Source: Blakeslea trispora (Eukaryota; Mucoromycota; Mucoromycetes; Mucorales; Choanephoraceae). Taken from it: a stretch of 64,000 nt of DNA. Where the stretch lies: assembly GCA_025331445.1 (NCBI GenBank), contig JAIWNE010000008.1:382001-446000 (forward strand). The letters are read 5' to 3'. Both the position numbers and the translations under genes were made by a program. The notes below the pieces were generated by a model that worked only from the letters and a program-made list of their open reading frames with translations, did not search any database and had not been told where the DNA came from. This document shows, in pieces, positions 35,000 to 47,630 of the stretch (positions are counted from its first letter, which is position 1; the number at the start of each line of letters is the position of its first letter).

Positions 35000-36340
35000 A
35001 GAGAGTATGTTTTGATGTTTTGTAATTTTCAGTAATGTTCTTTATGAGCCAACTCATCAAAAATCATTAAATGAGCGGCGGCAATAACAACTTTCATTGA
35101 CTAACAATGTCCAATCGTATTGCTTATTATTTTCTAGCTCTGGATCTCGGAAGGAGCTGAGTTTAGTCTCAACATCAGCTTTTATTCTATCTGGGCTGTA
35201 TGTAGTGTCAAAATTGCATAACAAAGACACCTTCCATCGCACTGCTTTTGTTTATGCTTCTCAAGTTATCAGACCTTTAGGTAAAATACAAGATGGAAAT
35301 CAAACGGCTAAGGTACTTTTATAAAAATAAACTTATTTCTCGGTAGACTTATTGTTACTGAAATAAACCGTACAATATAGAGGCAAAAACGTGCGATATG
35401 TGTTTGATGTTTTGAAATCAAAAGTCTTTAAATTTGAGGCTCAAGTAGTATATGGCTTAATTGGAGGTAAAGAAAAATTAAAGGACATCGGAAACAAATG
35501 TATAGTTAACCCATTCGTGTTTGAGGTTGTTCATGAAGAAGGCACTATAGCCTCATGCATATCATCAGACAGCCACCTTCTTTACTTTCTGGAAAAGACA
35601 ATGGTGTTTAATTAAAATAAAGGTCGCAATTGGCCCAAATAAATAAGAAGTAGAGCTTCCCAGAATTTTCATGTTTTTGGCGACTGCTTCCGTAATCCTT
35701 GCTGTAGGATGAAGTCATGAGAAATCAAAGATATCCTTCTTGACCTCTCAGTTGAAAACTAGCAACTGATATAGTTGAACAGCGAAATGCATTTTTGTGC
35801 GAAGCGATCAGTATGCGATGCATGTTTACAGCTTCATTAAGAACATTACGTCTACCAAGAGTGGGACATTTAAGCTTGTAATTCTGAGGATGAAAGATTT
35901 ACCTTGAGATTTTAAGATGGTGCACTATTTTGAAATGCCAATGGGAATCAAAGTTGGATCGGTAGTGATAGTAGTATAGATCATAACAGTTTTCCAATGT
36001 AATACAGCCATAGGTCGAAGGAAACTCGCCAACGATTCCGTCAATTTCAATTGTCATTTTTTTTTTATCTGGAGACAAGATTGCTATCTTGATTATGAAG
36101 TAAAGTTCCAGATTCTTCAAGGCAAGAAGAATTTCATTGTTATCGCCAGTGCAAACATAGTTAATCTGCCGCCATCAAAACCTTCCAAAAAAGGAGCATC
36201 TCCGATCTCCTCATGTTTGAGATGGTTGACACCGCCAACACACAATTTCATTATTGAAGCCTTAGCAAACTGACCAGCAATCTCTTGGACAAGACTACAG
36301 AATAAATTTTGCTTGATTCTCTAATGAGGTTCAAGAACAA
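35000..36340 (-). pseudogene. Unidentified pseudogene remnant
   Basis: Several minus-strand blocks read like real protein but change frame or meet stops. Near 36180-36330 is LVQEIAGQFAKASIMKLCVG, continuing to EEIGDAPFLEGFDGG. After a frame change comes YVCTGDNNEILLALKNLELY with MTIEIDGIVGEFPSTYGCIT (35900-36160). After an in-frame TAA the frame runs on through PTLGRRNVLNEAVNMHRILI. Near 35050-35240 are RIKADVETKLSSFRDPELE and, one frame over, KVVIAAAHLMIFDELAHKE. I recognise no family. The blocks may belong to one dead gene or two. Neighbouring mobile-element debris makes a transposon or lineage-specific family plausible. Confidence 0.35.
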
Positions 36341-38482
36341 TCATATATGTTTCTTTTAACACATTGTTTTAATAATCTATGCAATAACATTAGTTAAAGA
36401 TAAAGTCAATTACAAATTTTTTTAGACTAAACAAGCAAATATGACAGAAACGACAAAGAAATACATGAAGCCTGTTTACTACGGCAGTTGTTGCTCCGAA
36501 GCTTTGTATTTTGTTTCACTCAAGTAAATTGCTATGTTTGTAATTTTTTTTATTGGAATTACATGATACTAATATGTGATTACAAAGTAAGCTGTCTAGT
36601 TTTATTCCATCTATCGCCCTTTATGTCTTGTGTTTGCCTCATCAAATCATAAGATGTCATATGCTTATTTGATTTATGTTGTAGTCTAAATTTTGTTAGC
36701 TCTTATCCGCGCTCTTAGTTTAGTATATAAGAATCTACCTGCCCTAATTCAGTCGATGATGCTATGTGTCTATGCGACTCATTTGGTCTTCCCCTTGATT
36801 TTGTTCTAATTAGTGAGGCTAAATGGCCTCAATTAATCACAGTTCGATTCTATAATGCTTGGAGCTTTGTAAAAGTTTTGGATTATGTCTACATTCTATC
36901 CATAGTCAAAGTTATCTGAATCTTCAACAGTATCTACTTGCCAAATACATGCAAATTATAAGCTTTTTTTTTTCTCATTCGAGAAGTAACAGCTTGCAAT
37001 GGAACAATTAAGAGTGCTGATATAAAGTATATGTAATTTCTTATGAACAAGTTGAAAATGATAGCAATATCACGAATTGGAGAGAACAACATTAAACGTT
37101 GGTAGTAAAAAAAAATGTTATTCAAAAGATGTTGAAAGATATTATTTAGTTAGAAGATACGTTGCTGGTAAACAAAGACTATCAACTACTCTTCAATTGA
37201 TTCAGAAAACAATACATCTATTGGGAGATGAGGCCTAAGAGATACATTATTATGATTTTACTACTTTCTCAAGCCATTGCTTATTTCAATTCAAGTTTCG
37301 AATGATATTGCAACACACGAAAGAAAGGACCTGTAAAGCAGCTAAACATATACAAGCTTTTCTGAAATTTAACATAGCAAGTCTGTCTCTATCATCTTAA
37401 TAAAGACTGTTGCCATTTTGGCAGAATTACAGTAGAAACAGCAAGTATAAAATAAAGAAATGAAAAATGAGTACTGACATTTAAAAATACACAAGTATTT
37501 TTTTTTATATTATGCAAGCCAGAAAATATAAAGCTATTTTGGCCAAGGAAATAAAGTTACCATTTTCAAGCAGATTGGTAAACGGTGGGTCAATTTAGAG
37601 TAGTACAACTTGAAGCTTGTTTTCAGATCAAGCTATTGGATATAAAAAAAAAGCACCTTCGATATAAAATCGAATGATATGTGCATGTTGAAAAGAGAAT
37701 CACAATCAAAATGTATTGTCTACACTTGAAGAAAATGCTAAAGAAAATCATGATTTAAAGAGGAAGAATTCAGAAGAAGCAGAAGAAAAACAGCGAATAG
37801 TCAACGATGGCGCATACCAACTTGAAATCATGCGCTTAGTGATCGAAGCTGACTAAGTGACAAATATAGTAGGAATGTTCAGTGCAGACAATATGCCTAT
37901 TTCAGCTTCAATTCGTTGTTCTATTTCTTGCTCTTCTTTGTTGTTCCTGAAATTGTTAACCTACTGACTGCTTGGAATTTTACGAAGAGATTGTCTAGAG
38001 CTACACTGAAGATGAATGGTTTGCAGCCTACAAATCAAACTGACTTATAATCAGCATTATATGCGTTTGAAGTTCCAAGAATTGAAAGGCTGTATCTATA
38101 CTTACGCCCAAAAACTAGTATTAGAGTCAAACGGCATGAGCGAAAAACAAATTGAAGGCAACAAACAAGTCGGAAGTAAGAGCAATTGCTAAAAGGGGAA
38201 ATTGAAATGGGTTGGCTTTAGCCAGCTCAATACTTTGTCGTTTTAGTGATCCTGCTTTGTTTCTAAACTGAATTTAAAGAGCCGCAATTAGCAACGTGAG
38301 TTAGCAGCAAACACGAGTTTAATTTTCAGGGCAAAAAGTCATGGCTTTAATACAAAAAAGAATCAAATATAGGCGGGTGTAACAAATATTTATTATATTT
38401 TTATAAGTCTTTTTTTTTTACTATTCTTTTTTTTATCTCTTTTTCTTTCTTTTTCCTTTTTTTTCTTCTTTAAATAGCACGA
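36341..38482. other. Gene-poor region upstream of CDC24
   Basis: About 2.1 kb AT-rich. Apart from one 54-codon coiled-coil-like frame (37692-37856) I see no gene. A T-rich tract ending in AAATAG lies directly before the CDC24 start and could be a 5' UTR splice acceptor. Confidence 0.4.
37692..37856 (+). pseudogene. Short coiled-coil-like coding fragment
   Basis: A 54-codon open frame bounded by TGA upstream and TAA downstream, without its own early ATG. It is rich in Glu, Lys and Leu (TLEENAKENHDLKRKNSEEA) and ends LEIMRLVIEAD. It may be an exon or a leftover of a dead gene. Confidence 0.2.
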
Positions 38483-41051
38483 ATGATTGATTCACCTATT
38501 GCAACTGACTCTGTCACCAATAGGCAGGCTTCGCAAAATGCTTCTATTTATTATACATGTCGTTCAGTGCTAAATGCGCTTCAATTCGTGCCAGGCTTCG
38601 AAGAATATATGGAGAATGCAGCTGAATCAGGCACAGACACATTAACAAAGTTATGGCATATCTGTCGACAAGGCTCAAGTCTCTGTTACCTGTTCAATGC
38701 GACAAAGCCAGAGAAACCGATTACTATTGCTCCTAATAGCAAGCCTAAAGCGTTTATTTATCATTTCATTATCGGCTGTCGAGATCAACTCAACTTTCCT
38801 GAGGAAACACTATTTTTAGTAACAGATTTAATTCAGAATGACACGAATGGTTTTGTCAAGGTATATGTCATATACCATCACAATATGAATATTATTGACT
38901 AATTCATATCTGATAGGTGGTGAATACAGTAAAACGTGTATTGGATATATTAGAAGAAAAAGAGATTATCGAAGTTATCTCACAAGAGTCTGGTAACACT
39001 TCGGATTCTCCTAAAGGCATGAGAGACAATGTAGTATTTGAATTACTATCTACAGAAAGAAAATATGTACAAGACTTGGAAGCACTTCAGGTAGAGTTGG
39101 ATCTCGATAGTTGTAAGAACAAAAAAAACTGATACAGAAATGACAGAACTATATGAGAGAGGTATCAGCACAAGACATTCTTTCACAAAATACAATGCAT
39201 TATCTATTCGGCAACTTAAACGCATTGGTTGATTTTCAACGTCGTTTCTTGATTCAAATAGAAGAGGAGGCTGCTAAACCACCTCAAGAACAACGTTTTG
39301 GTCTATTGTTTATTCAGAAAGAAGTTGATTTTTCGGTTTATGAACCTTTTTGTGCTAATTTTCAAATTGCACAAGATCTAGTCGTACAAGAATCTAGCAA
39401 ACTTCAAAAATTATCCAACATAATGTCACCTACGTACGAACTACCAGCAATGCTAATCAAGCCGATTCAACGTGTATGCAAGTATCCTCTTTTGATTCAG
39501 CAACTTATTAAAGCAACCCCTGAGGACTGGCCTTATTCTCAGGAGAACCAGGTGGGCCTGGATGCTATTCAGCGGGTCACTAAGAATGTAAATGAGACAA
39601 AGCGTGTTCAGGAAAACATAGCTTTAGTACAAGAGTTGAAGAAGCATATTGTGGATGATAGTGTCAGTAATCCTGTCGTCATTGTAGAAGCTGCAGGAAG
39701 CCTTTTGTTGCACGACAAATTTACTTTACAAAAGCATGATTCAGACCACACCAGAGAAATGACAGTCTTCCTTTTCGAGAAAATGATTCTTGTTTGTAAG
39801 GAAATCAAAGATGTCAACAAGAATGCCATCTCTATCAAAAAGAAGAGAAAAGAAGGTTCACTAGTCGTAAGAGGCAAAATTCAATTAACCCGCATTGAAC
39901 ATGTCAAAGGCTCATCCAGTCAAAATGGTCATTACACGCTACATATTTCTTGGATGGATGGCGAACTTCAGACGATTTTGCTTCGATGCCGTAACGACGA
40001 ACAATTGAGACAATGGCTTGATGTCATTATCAACTTGAAAGAATCGGCTACAAAGGTTGATTTGATTTCAGCACCACAAACACCCCGCATGGAACTCTCA
40101 AACCCTATACTCAGCTATGATGAAGATGAAGATTCTGAGGTAGAAGGGAACAATCACAATAACAGTGATGATGAGGAACCTGCCAATCCTTCCTTTTTTA
40201 GAAACAGAGCATACAGTTACCAACACAACCGCCTCCCAGTAGAAGTATCCAGCCGAAAGGCTTCACTTACACCCGCAAACAGCTCTCATATGCGTCATTT
40301 TACATCCGGCTACCTACCACCTTTACCTCGTTCTCCTACCAATATACACCATCATATTTCAGAGTTTAATCCACAATTACCTACTTCGCCACCTACTAGC
40401 GATCCTTCATCCCCTACTACTTTAGCTCAAGCAACTAAAAGCAGTCGATTAAATCAAAACATCGCACCTTCAGGGTCTTTATGGCAACGAAGACAGCAGC
40501 AGTCTCTATTAGAAGAAGAAGGAGAGAACGAGTATGACGAAGCTGTAGACCCACATTATCATCATATTGCTGATCAAGCATCACAGCAAGCCACTAGACC
40601 TTCCATTCATCATGCACGTCAACGTTCTCGAAGCAGCCCCAACATTCAGCGCCCTTCAGCTCAATTGAATCAAAACTTGACACCTGAACTTCCTAATACA
40701 GCTAACCCATACAAGCGGACTAGCAGCAGCAATGGTTACTACGATTCTGTCGAGCCTTCAACGCCATCGCCTCAGCAACAAACAGCCAACAAAGATATTA
40801 CAAAAGTCAAAATCCATTATTTTGGGGCCATCTATGCCGTTGTTGTACCAACTTCCATTGAGTTTGATGAACTCCTCAGTCGTATAGAAAGCAAGATAAA
40901 AGCTAATGGCCATGAATTTGATACCACATTAAGCTTAAAGTACCAAGACGAGGATGGCGACCTGATCACGATTGGTGCAAGCGAAGACGTGCAGATGGGT
41001 TTTGAAACTAAGAGCAGTAATGGCACAGTTAACCTATATGTCAGTTCATAA
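38483..41051 (+). CDS. CDC24: CDC24-type Rho/Cdc42 guanine nucleotide exchange factor
   Basis: Cdc24 activates Cdc42 at sites of polarised growth and binds the scaffold Bem1 through its PB1 domain. Exons 38483-38860, 38917-39090 and 39147-41051 join in frame and give 818 residues. A calponin-homology-like N-terminal domain is visible (YYTCRSVLNALQFVPGFEEY, LWHICRQGSSLCYLFNA). The DH (RhoGEF) domain runs from FELLSTERKYVQDLEAL through PAMLIKPIQRVCKYPLLIQQ. The PH domain includes LLHDKFTLQKHD and TVFLFEKMILVCKE. A Ser/Pro-rich linker follows, then a C-terminal PB1 domain (KVKIHYFGAIYAVVVP, LKYQDEDGDLITIGASEDVQ) with the acidic OPCA-type motif. The domain order CH-DH-PH-PB1 is diagnostic. All key blocks are intact. 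A non-coding first exon is possible. Confidence 0.95.
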
Positions 41052-41834
41052 TTCGTATAAAGAAAAAAATCTATTAATGACTTCTAAACTTGTAAATAAT
41101 ATTTTCCTCATTACTTTTATCACTATCATACACTTTATTTAAAAATGTTTCATTCATTTTTGAAAATCAAATCGTTTGAATAATAAACTATATGCACACT
41201 AACAAGGTAATTGCAGAACTCTAAAGTTTGAATGAAGCTCCTCCTTCGTACAAACATTTCTTTGTCCCCTTACTACCATCTTAAACACTGAAAACACGCC
41301 AATTAAAAGCTCTCAATCTGCTAAATGACAATTTTGTTTGGGAGACATTTATTCTTGTAACAAGACAAGTAAGGCTTGCAATGGCATACTGACAATAGTC
41401 AAACCAAGTAACACAAACGGGACATATTAAAAGAAAAAAGGAGACACAGACAAGATAAGCACATAAAAAGCATATCAATAGCCACAAAGTAAGAAAATAA
41501 GCATGTAATAGACGCATAGTGAGCCATAAGGTAGCGTAGGAAAAGAAATATGAAAAGATGAAAGAAAGGCCTGTTTTATTTAAACATATCATTCTCAATA
41601 ACAAATTCAGACAATGTGAGCTTACAAGTAGAATGAACAAAACTGTTGCAGCATATTATTATTCCTTAGCACCTTCTCTATTCAAAATATCCTTACACAT
41701 AAAATGGTACAAACAATAGCTCGAAAAAGAGTGAGGAAAAAAAAAGGGAGAGGCTCTGATTCATAATGATGAGAAAATCAAAATTCGAATGAGCAGCATC
41801 AAGTGTAATCATGCAGAATGCACCCTTTTATTAT
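41052..41834. other. Convergent intergenic region
   Basis: 3' regions of CDC24 (plus) and PGS1 (minus). A minus-strand open frame of 119 codons at 41281-41640, rich in Leu, Phe and Cys, does not look like a conserved protein. Confidence 0.4.
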
Positions 41835-43519
41835 TTACAGCATGGTCTTCACAAAAGCGGTTGCAATTTTGACACCATTAGGAACTTTTCTGTCGATTTT
41901 GTCAAATGTTTCTTTTGATACTATTTCAGAATGCTGATGCAACATATCAACTTCCTGTTTTACAAGAGATTAGTATACAAATATCACATGCATTTCAACT
42001 CACAAACCTTGTGCAACATTTCTCTCAATTGAGCGTTCTCTGTGATAACAAGGGCTTGCGCTTCTAGATCGCGTTCACTAGACCTTTGACCAAAATTAGG
42101 GGAGCCAATCATGGTAGCTGAGGGCCATTTTTGATTGTACAGGGATACCCATAGACCTTTGGCATGATATGTCCAGCCTTGTCGTTTATACTCCTCAATA
42201 GAGATATCATCTTGTCTTCCAGCCTTTTTGACTTGACGATAAAACTGGCGCTCAATAAATGTGTAAGCAGGTGGTAGGAATCTAGAAACACCCTTTGAGT
42301 TAAAGAACCCATTTGCTTCGGGAGAAGCTGTTAAGAATCGAAATCGTGCCTTAGTCTGTAGAATGACTTGCTTGTATTTATCAGTAAAGTTGAAATAACC
42401 AGAAGTCAAATCAATTGTCCATTTGGATGGTGCTTGAACATTGGCCATGTTCAACAATGCCAATGTTAGCCTCTCATCTTGACGAATATGAAAAGGTCCC
42501 ATTTGAATGACGGGTAAAATGGCAGTGTCTAATTTGTCATTCGGTGGTTCATCCGAAGACTTATCAAGGGCGTTCGCAATAAACTGTTCCAGTTTATCAG
42601 TCACCTGCTCTTTGTATTCCTGGCTCTGTCTAACTGGGTCTGCCATGCCTGCTGTAGAGACTAAGGCATATGGTTGCTCACTCTCTTTCTCACTTTGCTC
42701 GAGTTGATAAGAACACTTGGATATTAACTCAACTAGATCATGATAATAAGTACTGAGGCCAGGTTGATCTTTGAATATGATGTATCTATCCTGGCGATTT
42801 GTAAAATAATCTGTGCTTAGGTTGGCTCTAACGACAAAGAAAAGTCAGATGTAATCATTACAGGAAGAAGGGAAAGTACATACCCACTCAACATGACTGA
42901 ATTGTCAAATCCATACACCTTTAGATGCATCAGTCCAATACTCTCATTGAATCGTGGAGGCAATGTCTTTTTTAGGATACCAGTTAAATCAGGTGTATGA
43001 TACATGGCAATCTGAATTTGATCGGGAAAGTCTCGAATAAGAGGTAAAAGTAATGTAGCTGAACTTTGTCCTTTTGATACGCGAGTACCACGCAAGCAAT
43101 CAATTAATACATTGACCTTCAACTTTGGCTTGCTCTCAAGTGCTGTTCTCAATGTATCTACCTTTTTTCGTATTAATTCGCATAGTTAGGTTGAGCTTCT
43201 CTTATGTTGTGCTATCTTACTAATTCCTGCTCGTTTTGGCCAATATATAATGCAGCAATAAACACACGCTCTTTAGCTGAAAGTATATTTGACTATAGAA
43301 TAGAAACGCGTTAGAGTTGCTTGTAGAAAAAGATCAAACTAAACTCACTTTAAGTTGGGAATAAAACTCGGAAGGCTGATAGAGTGGCTTTACATTATCG
43401 CCTTGAGTGTAGAAAGTGGGCGCATATTGCTGAAGTGGCTTAAATACGTTAAGAGCATTAGACTCTTTAGCAGTTGCTGAAAATGAGCGAAATGAAGCTT
43501 GACAGAAGGTTTTAAGCAT
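41835..43519 (-). CDS. PGS1: CDP-diacylglycerol-glycerol-3-phosphate 3-phosphatidyltransferase (phosphatidylglycerophosphate synthase)
   Basis: Pgs1 makes phosphatidylglycerophosphate from CDP-diacylglycerol and glycerol 3-phosphate, the committed step of cardiolipin synthesis, in mitochondria. The eukaryotic enzyme belongs to the phospholipase D superfamily with two HKD motifs. Start is ATG at 43517-43519, with a presequence-like leader (FCQASFRSFSATAKES), and stop TAA at 41835-41837. Blocks in order are YQPSEFYSQLK, ILSAKERVFIAALYIG, LKVNVLIDCLRGTRVSKG, the first HKD HLKVYGFDNSVMLSGANLS, DLTSGYFNFTDKYKQVIL, FLTASPEANGFFNSKGVS, the second HKD HAKGLWVS with ATMIGSPNFGQRSSERDLEA, and LREMLHK. 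At least six exons, about 500 residues, apparently complete. Confidence 0.93.
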
Positions 43520-44538
43520 AAGTTTGTGTAAACAGAATTTTTTTTTCTTTCAGGAAAAATCCATTTGGGCTTACATTTAGTCGGACTTTTATTATAATTT
43601 TTCATTATGTTTTGCCCTAGAAATCATGCAGAATTTGTACTGTTGTGTAGTTTAGCAGAGGTTCCATATTCAAGCATGATTGCGACTTTGTTTTGTGTTG
43701 TAGAGTTTACTGAAACAATATATTCTGATAAAACACCACATCAAGCTTTATAGTAACTTGGCATTATGGTTATTTGTCAGTGTTTACTTTTCTTTCTCTC
43801 TTGTTAGATCCTATTGGTAAGTTGACTGAATCAGATCAAACACAGCTGCAATCATATTTGATGTGATAGTGTTGAGCATTTGGCTCAATATCGACACATG
43901 AACAAAAAACCGAAGCATACAGATATAACATACTGAAGAATTTCTATAGATTGATTTAATCAAAAGTACCAGTAAGAAGGACCAGAATTCATAAACCTTT
44001 AGGGTTTGTTGATATGTTTACTCTTCATATCTCTATATCAAATATAAATGCAAAAAAAACAAGAGAAACTAATACTATTTCTTAATATTTATGATAGCCT
44101 GTCTGCTTTATGAACTTGACTAGTTAGCGTAAGGCGTTGATGGATTTGAAAGAGTTAAAAAAAAAAGATATAAATCTTTCATTGTAAATGGCATTATTCA
44201 TCAGCTGAATTGTACTAGTATAAAGAAAAACACTGATTGAGATGGTTTTGGAGCTTTATTTTGCAAAAGTTACTTTGGTTTTGAGTGAGTGATTATCTGT
44301 CAAATTAGATTCAGTTGAGTGAATCATAACTACTTGTAAGAGAGCTTTTGTATCTTCATAGCTTATATCCCCCTCATTTATCGATTTTATTATGTCATGA
44401 GTGCATTGGATTTTGACACAATTTGAAGTCCAAAACTGAAAGGTATCTGTTTCAGATGTCTCTCTTTTTTTTTTTTTTATTGCTTGGCATGCATGATTCA
44501 ATGGAAAAGATGTGATTTTATTGACATATAACCAAAAT
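43520..44538. other. Intergenic
   Basis: PGS1 upstream region and 3' side of the Ser/Ala-rich gene. No coding region seen. Confidence 0.4.
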
Positions 44539-45009
44539 TTAGGCGAGTAAGACAACAAAACTGGCTACAAAAAGGGCAGCTAAAGCCAGGAATTGAATGC
44601 CAAAGCCATTAGGGAAATCTTTAGCAAGAATGACAGCCCCAGCATTTTGAGTAGCCGAGGCAGAAGCTGATACAGAGCTAGCAACACTTGAGGCAGACTG
44701 TTGAACACTTGAAGCAGATTCTTGAGCACTAGTAGCTGAACTCAAAACACTGCTTGTTGATGAGCTACGTTCAGAGTTGAGAGCAGAAGAGATACGAGAA
44801 GCAGCAGAAGAAGCAGAGCTTATGAGAGTTGTTTTATCTGGTCCAGTGTAAGAGCTAGATAGAGATTCGATCCTATCCAAATATTAATATAAACAAGCGA
44901 GATTTAATCAGACAACTTACTTGCTAGAGAGCGATGATATAGCAGGAACTTGTGCATTGACAACAAGTGCAATAAGAACAGATAATAATACGGCCAACTT
45001 GGTGTTCAT
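44539..45009 (-). CDS. Small secreted Ser/Ala-rich protein, probably GPI-anchored
   Basis: Exons 44921-45009 and 44539-44872 join in frame (SLSSK|IESLSSS) and give 140 residues. The N-terminus is a signal peptide (MNTKLAVLLSVLIALVVNAQ). The middle is almost entirely Ser, Ala and Thr with some Gln (SSATSAQESASSVQQSASSV), a likely O-mannosylated stalk. The C-terminus is hydrophobic (FGIQFLALAALFVASFVVLL) with no charged tail, the pattern of a GPI-attachment signal; Asn-Ala-Gly about 30 residues from the end is a possible omega site. Such proteins sit on the fungal plasma membrane or wall. Low complexity prevents a family name. Confidence 0.7.
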
Positions 45010-46295
45010 TGTAACTAGATTTAAACTATAGTGAAAACCAAAAAGAAAGAAAAAAAAAAAGGTTGGGGGGTTTTGCTATTGAAGATATTTATACATAATG
45101 CTCTCTTTAGAAACAAATCGATTTAATTCATACCCTTCATGTCATTTGAAACCAAGACTCAGTGTTCTTCAAGCAGATAAAAAAAAAAAAGAGGTTATCA
45201 TAGCGTCATCGGTGATTTTCTTTCATTTGAAGATCAAAGAATATCTGTTGAATCTGTTCAAAGTGCATATGCTTCCCTCCCTAGTGCCTTTTTGTCTTTA
45301 TTTTATCTTTACATAGAGAAACTCAAAGTCATAGACTAAATAACAAGAAAAAAAAAGCAAGCCAAAAGAATGATTTTAATGTCAAAACAGGCTTGTCGAT
45401 CTCTTTGAAACCAAACCCTTTTCCCTCTCTTGTCTGCTGCTGTCTTTTTCTTGGATATAGTTAATTCCGATGTTTCAGCACTTTTTTTTTGAGAGAAATA
45501 GTTGTTCAATGACGCCTTTTGTATGTAGTTTTCAAAGCAATCATTGACTGTTCTATTTGTTTCAACAATGAAGATTACAATAGCAAGAACTGTTAATTGT
45601 TTGAGTGAATGCGCAAACAAGCATTGTCTAGAGGGAAATTGGACCAGCAGTATTTCTTGGCTTTCGATTCGACCTCATGCCCACTAAATTGAGTCTAAAA
45701 TGCAATCAATGCATTTAATGCATTACTTTTTTTTTTTACCGGAGATACTTTTAGGCTTCAAGATAATATTGATTCAGAGTGAAACGATTTGTTCTTCTCA
45801 TATGACTAGAAAAAAAAAGAGCTTGAAATCAACTCATTTCTCTCCTTCTCTTCTCGCTGTCTATCCTATTCAAAAACATAAAGTGTTCTTTTTTTTTATT
45901 GGTGACAAGAAATCCTTCCTCGGTATTACATAAGAAAATTCATGCTTATTAGCAATAGTACTACACAAAGAAATATGTGGTACAAAAAAAGGCTAATTAC
46001 AAGAGTTTGGCAGCTCAAATTAAAGAAAGGGCTTAAACAAGAGAAGAAGAATGACAGTGTGTTATCAACTAGACAAAGGATAAAAGTCGTGCTTCTTGAC
46101 GCGCTTTTTCTTTTATGGTTTGTTGGATACCATCAAGATGTCTTTATTTTATTTTATTTTTGGTTGCTATAGCATTCTTTTTAGTTATTTTTAAGACCAG
46201 AAAAAAAAATATGAGTCATGAGCCTTGTGCAAATAAGCGTTTGACATTTCTTTTTTGTACAGAACAAATATGCCTTCTTTTCTCTTGTTTATATC
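45010..46295. other. Intergenic
   Basis: Upstream regions of the Ser/Ala-rich gene (minus) and PRO1 (plus). Many A/T homopolymers. Short frames here are not convincing. Confidence 0.4.
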
Positions 46296-47627
46296 ATGAT
46301 TCGCAAAAATCAACAAAAAACTGCCGCTACTTCTTCTTCTCTGACTATAGTGATTAAGATTGGTACCTCTTCTATCTGTAATGAAGTGACCCATTTTCCT
46401 TTGTTATCTAACCTTTCTGCCTTGGTCGAAAGTGTTCTCAGTTTACGTTCTCAAGGTCATCGCGTAGTACTTGTCACAAGTGCTGCTGTCGGTACTGGTC
46501 TTCGTAGACTCAACATGTCTGAGAAGCCTTCCAAGTTATCTGCTAGACAGGTAAAGAATCAAACACGCTTATTTACTAAAAAAAAAAAAATAACTCAAGC
46601 TATCTTCTTATTTCCAAGGCTGTAGCTGCTGTTGGTCAGGGTCGACTGATGGCTTTATACGATGACTTATTTGGTCAATTCCATCAACCTGTAGCTCAAA
46701 TCTTACTGACAAAAAATGATTTAGCCGATGTAAGCCACTCGTCTTGCCTTTGTTTTTGTGAATCTCATTTTTTTTTTTGGATAGCGCTCACAATACTTGA
46801 ATGCAGTGAATTGTTTAGAAGAACTTTTAGATATGGGTGTAGTACCTATTGTGAACGAAAATGATACCATTTCAACTCAAGGTATTCGTTTTGGAGACAA
46901 CGATACCCTTTCTGCCGTAATGGCCGGTATGATCAAAGCCGATTATTTGTTTCTCTTGACAGATGTCGACTGTCTCTACACAGACAACCCACGTACAAAC
47001 CCTGATGCTAAACCTGTCACAGTCTGTGACGACATGATCCAGTTACGGCAACAGGTTTCCGTAGCATCCATGGGATCTTCTTTAGGCACAGGTGGTATGG
47101 CGACTAAACTGATTGCGGCTGATTTGGCTATTGCTGCAGGTGTCACTACCATCATTACCAATGGATCTAAAACAGGCAATATTGCCAAAATCATTGCCGC
47201 CGACCAAAGTAACAATACGGCTGAGCAGCCATTGCACACACGATTTGTCGCCAAAAACAACCCTCTTTTAGATCGCAAATGGTGGATTCAATATGGTCTA
47301 CATACAGCCGGCACTGTGTATGTCGATGAAGGTGCTGCACGTGGCATTTTGGCTACCCGACTCAAGGGCAGTCTATTTGCTGCAGGTATTGTTGAGGTCG
47401 AAGGTCATTTTGTAGCTCAGCAGGCTGTCGAGATTGCTGTGCGCAAAATGGAAAACGGCCAGCAGGAAACCATGGTGATTGGTAAAGGTATCGCCAACTA
47501 TTCCAGTACTGAAATCAATCGTATCAAACGCTGTCATAGTACTGAGATTGCCACTATCTTGGGCTATGTTGATTCTGAGTGTGTCATTCATCGTGATAAT
47601 CTTGTTCGATTTAAGGAAGAAAAATAA
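46296..47627 (+). CDS. PRO1: Glutamate 5-kinase
   Basis: Glutamate 5-kinase phosphorylates glutamate with ATP to gamma-glutamyl phosphate, the first and usually proline-inhibited step of proline synthesis in the cytosol. Exons 46296-46550, 46619-46729 and 46785-47627 join in phase 0 and give 402 residues. Amino acid kinase motifs are [89 protein letters not shown] and [17 protein letters not shown]-terminal PUA domain follows ([40 protein letters not shown]). This is the monofunctional fungal form rather than the plant/animal P5CS fusion. The stop lies three bases from the stop of the convergent TBC gene. Confidence 0.95.
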
Positions 47628-47630
47628 TTA

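Noticed and set aside
45336..45620. Minus-strand frame of 94 codons with a hydrophobic start.
   Set aside because: Weak coding character, Lys-rich low complexity and no supporting context; left out as a gene.
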